In this document: piece by piece, positions 60,556 to 64,000 of the stretch
Numbering within the stretch: the first letter of the stretch is position 1
Layout: every line of letters starts with the position of its first letter
Source of the DNA: JBBILO01 sp037444855
GTDB taxonomy: Bacteria; Patescibacteriota; Microgenomatia; UBA1406; GWC2-37-13
Length of the DNA: 64,000 nucleotides
Reading direction: 5' to 3'
Assembly: GCA_037444855.1 (NCBI GenBank)
Contig: JBBILO010000001.1
Span: forward strand, 1-64,000
Notes under the pieces: model-generated
What the model saw: the letters and a program-made list of their open reading frames with translations, nothing else
Told to the model about the DNA's origin: nothing
The model's database searches: none
Position numbers and translations under genes: made by a program

Positions 60556-61596
60556 ATGTTTGCTCCTTCTTTTACCATTACCAATAAGATTTTAACCAAT
60601 ATTGCGAAAATTGAAGCCGCTGAGGAAGTAATTCAACACGCCCCTCTTTTACCCTTATGGGAAAAGAAATTTCAAGAAGATGCAGTGGTGAGAGCCGTTT
60701 ATCACGGGACTCATTTAGAGGGGAACAAACTTCAAGTTGACGAAGCAAGAGATGTTTTATTAGGAAAAGAAGTCGTTGGACGGCCAAGAGATATTCAAGA
60801 AATTATTAATTACAGAAAAGTATTAGAGTTAATCGATGAAGAGGCAAAAAAGAAAATCGAAAAAATAACTGAGATGTTAATTAAGAAAATCCACCGAGTA
60901 ATCGTTGATAAAATTTTATCTCCAGAGAGCGCTGGCGAATATCGACAAAAACAAGTAGTGATTCGTGATTCTTACTCAGGAGAGATAACTTTTCGTCCGC
61001 CGGCGGCGATCGAAGTTCCTTTTTTAATGAGAGAATTTATTTATTGGCTTAATCAAACATCAAAGGAGCAACTTCATCCGGTTTTAAAAGCTGGTATCGC
61101 TCATCACGAGCTAGTGAGAATTCACCCTTTTGTTGATGGTAACGGTCGAGTCGCTCGAGTGCTGGCGACTTTAATCCTTTTTTTAGAAGGTTATGATATT
61201 CGTCGCTTTTTTTCCTTAGAAGAATATTATGATAGAGACGCCGCTTCCTATTATAAAAATCTTCAAAAGGCGACTAATGGTGATTTGACTTCTTGGCTAG
61301 AGTATTTTACTTATGGCACTGCTTATGAGTTTGAAAAAATCAAAGAAAAAGTCTTAAAATTATCTCGAGATGTTAAATTAAAAGAAAAATTTGGCGGTCA
61401 AATTTTTTTAACTGAGAGACAGATAAAAATTATCGAATATTTACAGGAAGTCGGTTATCTTCAAAATCAACAATTTTCCAATCTCTTTCCCGACCTTTCA
61501 GAAGATACGGTACTTCGTGATTTAAAAGATTTAATGAAGAAAGGATTGATTAAAAAAGTTGGTTCAACGAAATCAGCTCGATATGTTCTAATTTAA
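60556..61596 (+). CDS. Fic-domain protein with C-terminal winged helix
   Basis: 346 residues. Fic_N-like region (AVYHGTHLEGNKLQVDEARD, with the E-G-N near the inhibitory helix position), the Fic core with HPFVDGNGRVARVLATLILF (intact HPFx[D/E]GNGR catalytic motif), and a winged-helix end (LTERQIKIIEYLQEVGYLQN, LSEDTVLRDLKDLMKKGLIK). Such proteins AMPylate target proteins, or act as toxins or regulators; the wHTH end suggests self-regulation. TATAAT lies 7 nt before the ATG. No antitoxin gene is next to it. Confidence 0.88.
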   Translation: MFAPSFTITNKILTNIAKIEAAEEVIQHAPLLPLWEKKFQEDAVVRAVYHGTHLEGNKLQVDEARDVLLGKEVVGRPRDIQEIINYRKVLELIDEEAKKKIEKITEMLIKKIHRVIVDKILSPESAGEYRQKQVVIRDSYSGEITFRPPAAIEVPFLMREFIYWLNQTSKEQLHPVLKAGIAHHELVRIHPFVDGNGRVARVLATLILFLEGYDIRRFFSLEEYYDRDAASYYKNLQKATNGDLTSWLEYFTYGTAYEFEKIKEKVLKLSRDVKLKEKFGGQIFLTERQIKIIEYLQEVGYLQNQQFSNLFPDLSEDTVLRDLKDLMKKGLIKKVGSTKSARYVLI

Positions 61597-61610
61597 ATTA
61601 ACAAAAAAAT

Positions 61611-61796
61611 GTGGACAAAACACAATTAGAAATCATTTATTTAGGGTTTCTCTTACGAGGACTTTTTTCATTAACCCTTGTAGCCGAGGGGTTGTACAAG
61701 ATTTCCAAACATGAAGAAGGATTTTTTAGTTTTGCTTTAGGAATTCTATTTTTAATCTCTCTGATTTTGAGTTATTTGTTATTTTTTAATCGATAA
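61611..61796 (+). CDS. Small two-TM protein
   Basis: 61 residues from a GTG start. Two TM segments (IIYLGFLLRGLFSLTLVAEG, GFFSFALGILFLISLILSYL) around KISKHEE. No family recognised. It lies between fic and the ligase gene and its stop overlaps the ligase ATG (TAATG), so it is probably a translated member of the same operon. Confidence 0.6.
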   Translation: MDKTQLEIIYLGFLLRGLFSLTLVAEGLYKISKHEEGFFSFALGILFLISLILSYLLFFNR

Positions 61797-63583
61797 TGAG
61801 GTTTAAAATTTTAGCTCATTATTTTGAAAAAATTGAGAATAATTCTTCTCGATTAAAAATTACCGAAATTTTAGCTGATTTATTTAAAAAAGTAAAGAGT
61901 GAGGAATTAAAAAATACTTGTTATTTAATTCAAGGAAGAGTTGGTCCTCTTTTTGAGAAAACTGAATTTGGGATGGCAGAAAAAATGGTTATTAAAAGTA
62001 TTACTAAAGCACTAAACATTGACGCTAAACTTTTTAATGATCACTATAAGAAAATTGGTGATTTGGGAGAAACATTGGAGTCATTCAAAAAAGAAATTAT
62101 TATTCTTGACTCAAAAGATTTAGAGATTAACGAAGTTTATCAAACTCTTTATCAAATAGCAAACTTTTCTGGAGAAGGATCTCAGGAAAGAAAAATTAAT
62201 TATCTTGCCAATCTCATTAGAGAATTAGATTTTCTTTCTTGTCGGTACTTAATAAGAATACCTTTAGGGATTTTAAGGCTGGGTTTTTCTGATATGACTG
62301 TTCTTGACGCCTTTTCTTGGATGATTATCGGTGATAAGAGTTTAAGAAAAATGATTGAGAAAGCGTATCATGTGAGACCAGATTTGGGAGAGATTGGCTA
62401 TCTCCTCAAGGAAAAAGGGCTTGAGGGAATAAAAAAAATTACTCCCAAAGTGGGAGTCCCTATTTTAATGATGAGAGCCGAAAGACTATCTTCAGGAAAA
62501 GAAATTATTGAAAAAATTGGGGCTTGCGCGGTTGAGCCTAAATATGACGGATTTCGTTTACAGATTCATTATCAGAAGAAAAATAATTTGATAAGACTTT
62601 TTTCGCGAAACTTAGAAGATGTTACTTTTATGTATCCAGATATTGTTCAAGCGGTTAAAAAACAGATTACCGCCGAGGAAATTATTTTTGAGGGCGAAGC
62701 GATTGGATTTAATCCGCAAACTGGAGATTTTTTGCCCTTTCAAGAAACCGTTCAAAGAAAAAGGAAATATGATATCGAAGAAAAAGCAAAAGAGGTGCCT
62801 TTAAAACTTTTTGCTTATGAATTGCTTTATTTGAATGGAAAAAGTTACCTTGATGTCTTTTTTAGGGAAAGACGGAATCAATTAGAAAAAGTGATAAGAA
62901 GAAGCAAAGATTTTTTTGAGGATGGAATTATTGTTTCTCCAGAAGTAATTATTGAAGATCAGCTTGGATTAGATTTATATTTCGAAGAACAAATTTCAAA
63001 AGGACTAGAAGGAATCATTGCGAAAAAATTAGAAGGAATTTATCAGCCAGGCGCTCGTGGTTGGAACTGGATAAAGTATAAACGGAGTTATTCTTCAATG
63101 ATTGAAGATACGATTGATTGTTTGGTGATGGGTTATGATTTTGGTAAAGGCAAGCGATCAAGTTTTGGTATCGGTGCTTTTTTAGTTGGTGTTTACAATG
63201 AGAAAGAAGATAAATTTACTACTGTGGCTAAAATTGGTACTGGCTTAAGTGATGAAGAGTGGAAAGAGATGAAAAAAAGATGCGATCGATTTAAAACTAA
63301 TAAGAAACCCTCACAATATATAGTTGACAAAGCAATGAATTGTGATGTTTGGGTTTTGCCGGCAATTGTTGTAGAAATTCGCGCCGATGAGATTACTCGT
63401 TCCCCTGTCCATACGAGCGATCGGAAAATGAGACCGAGCAAAACTGGTCAGGCCGAAGAGATTGATGTGCCAGGATTAGCCCTTCGTTTTCCGAGAATAG
63501 AACGATTTAGAGATGATAAGAATTTTAACGAAGTAACCACTCTTAAAGAATTAAAGCAGATTTATCAAGCGCAGGGGAAATAA
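61796..63583 (+). CDS. lig: ATP-dependent DNA ligase (archaeal/eukaryotic Lig1 type)
   Basis: 595 residues. An N-terminal DNA-binding domain (RFKILAHYFEKIENNSSRLK, YLIRIPLGILRLGFSDMTVL), the adenylation domain with motif I EPKYDGFRLQIHY (catalytic Lys), motif III-like RNLEDVT, motif IV EGIIAKKLEG, motif V WIKYKRSY, and an OB fold (LVMGYDFGKGKRSSFGIGAF, VEIRADEITRSPVHTSD). Bacteria normally rely on NAD-dependent LigA; this full-length replicative-type ATP ligase is archaeal in character. Whether ligA is also present cannot be seen. Confidence 0.93.
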   Translation: MRFKILAHYFEKIENNSSRLKITEILADLFKKVKSEELKNTCYLIQGRVGPLFEKTEFGMAEKMVIKSITKALNIDAKLFNDHYKKIGDLGETLESFKKEIIILDSKDLEINEVYQTLYQIANFSGEGSQERKINYLANLIRELDFLSCRYLIRIPLGILRLGFSDMTVLDAFSWMIIGDKSLRKMIEKAYHVRPDLGEIGYLLKEKGLEGIKKITPKVGVPILMMRAERLSSGKEIIEKIGACAVEPKYDGFRLQIHYQKKNNLIRLFSRNLEDVTFMYPDIVQAVKKQITAEEIIFEGEAIGFNPQTGDFLPFQETVQRKRKYDIEEKAKEVPLKLFAYELLYLNGKSYLDVFFRERRNQLEKVIRRSKDFFEDGIIVSPEVIIEDQLGLDLYFEEQISKGLEGIIAKKLEGIYQPGARGWNWIKYKRSYSSMIEDTIDCLVMGYDFGKGKRSSFGIGAFLVGVYNEKEDKFTTVAKIGTGLSDEEWKEMKKRCDRFKTNKKPSQYIVDKAMNCDVWVLPAIVVEIRADEITRSPVHTSDRKMRPSKTGQAEEIDVPGLALRFPRIERFRDDKNFNEVTTLKELKQIYQAQGK

Positions 63584-63707
63584 GTTTTTAATTTTTTTTG
63601 ATTGGAAAGATTTTTGACATATCTAAGCTTTAATTAACACTGTTTTTGCTAATCTAAGGATTATTTAAAAATTTTATATTATAATAACCAATTAAAAAGA
63701 CAAATAT

Positions 63708-64000
63708 ATGAGTGTTTTTCTTTCTATTATCATTCCCACTCTCAATGAACAAAGATATATTCCTATATTGTTAGAATCTTTAACAAAACAAAAAGAAAAA
63801 AATTTTGAGACGATCATTGTAGATGGTTTTTCTCAAGATAAGACTATTGAGGAGATTTTGAAGTACAAAAATAAAATTCCTTTAAAGTACTTTCAAATTA
63901 AACCAAACTTATCTTATCAAAAAAATTATGGAGCTAAAAAAAGTCAAGGCGCCTATTTATGTTTTGTTGACGCTGATATGAAAGTTAGTCCTAGTTTTAC
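63708..64000 (+). CDS. Family 2 glycosyltransferase, N-terminal fragment
   Basis: 97 residues to the window edge. LSIIIPTLNEQRYIPILLES starts the GT-A fold, TIIVDGFSQDKTIEEI has the nucleotide-binding Asp, and QKNYGAKKSQGAYLCFVDAD gives the metal-binding D-x-D. The enzyme transfers a sugar from a nucleotide donor; the acceptor is unknown. A TATATTATAAT box lies about 25 nt upstream, in the 124-nt gap after the ligase gene, in which I see nothing else. The C-terminal part is outside the window. Confidence 0.88.
   Translation, partial: MSVFLSIIIPTLNEQRYIPILLESLTKQKEKNFETIIVDGFSQDKTIEEILKYKNKIPLKYFQIKPNLSYQKNYGAKKSQGAYLCFVDADMKVSPSF

Overview
The window is a compact, AT-rich (roughly one-third G+C by eye) bacterial chromosome segment. 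Genes are packed in short, overlapping operons. I think it comes from a Patescibacteria/CPR lineage, possibly Microgenomates. The reasons are the small streamlined proteins, two-TM VirB2/TrbC-like pilins, lamin-tail and LytR_C surface proteins with Thr-Pro linkers, a PP2C-propeller membrane protein, and a mix of bacterial core genes (dnaG, rpoD, smpB-ssrA, prfB, era, gltX) with archaeal-type genes (complete mevalonate cluster, ATP-dependent DNA ligase). Taxonomy is inference; no 16S gene is present.

Layout. 0-3.4 kb: end of a cupredoxin gene, a methyltransferase whose start carries an AG dinucleotide repeat, a DUF84 NTPase, a Nudix protein, radC and hsp20. 3.4-5.7 kb: two CIRCE-like operators between hsp20 and an N-domain-less clpB. 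5.7-11.8 kb: a TPR glycosyltransferase, adenosine-specific kinase, an operon of class I aldolase, HIT protein and an MGMT-EndoIII fusion, then glpX, DUF192 and tRNA-Pro. 12-13.4 kb: the first of three ECF-sigma operons. 13.4-17.2 kb: repeats and several decaying genes around nitroreductase, bcp and an arsR unit. 17.3-22 kb: idi-like Nudix, PBP2, PIG-V-like glycosyltransferase and RNase Y. 22-28.8 kb: AI-2E-family protein with a perfect palindrome inside it, comFC, nrdR, class II ribonucleotide reductase, cobalamin adenosyltransferase and prfB. 28.9-35.9 kb: surface proteins, then dnaG-rpoD-smpB-tmRNA. 36-42.7 kb: a dead PaaK/CapK-like gene, cytidine deaminase, a divergent PvcA/DIT1-like protein, gltX, a tandem Nudix gene broken by one UGA, and era. 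42.7-48.6 kb: second ECF operon, MgtE_N/CBS protein, tRNA-Gln, DUF2130 and an isolated 5S rRNA. 48.6-52.5 kb: PH-domain, PP2C-propeller and third ECF operon. 52.6-59.6 kb: mevalonate operon and two pilin-like genes. 59.8-64 kb: uppS, Fic, DNA ligase and the start of a glycosyltransferase.

How the genes fit together. HMG-CoA reductase, HMG-CoA synthase, thiolase, a DUF35 protein, mevalonate kinase, a mevalonate-(di)phosphate decarboxylase and isopentenyl phosphate kinase lie in one operon. With the idi-like gene and uppS they make a route from acetyl-CoA to undecaprenyl diphosphate. No phosphomevalonate kinase is seen, and isopentenyl phosphate kinase is present, which points to the alternative route through isopentenyl phosphate. 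Aldolase and GlpX suggest gluconeogenic capacity. Class II RNR, NrdR and PduO-type adenosyltransferase suggest B12-dependent deoxynucleotide synthesis.

The most striking structural signals are: sigma-70-like promoters whose -10 box lies 6-9 nt before the ATG, implying leaderless mRNAs; an (AG)7 tract just after one such ATG that sets the reading frame of a methyltransferase; CIRCE-like 9-9-9 operators; a 25-bp perfect inverted repeat in a coding sequence; an unusual tmRNA tag; and several genes with UGA where a Trp is expected, although UGA is clearly a normal stop here.
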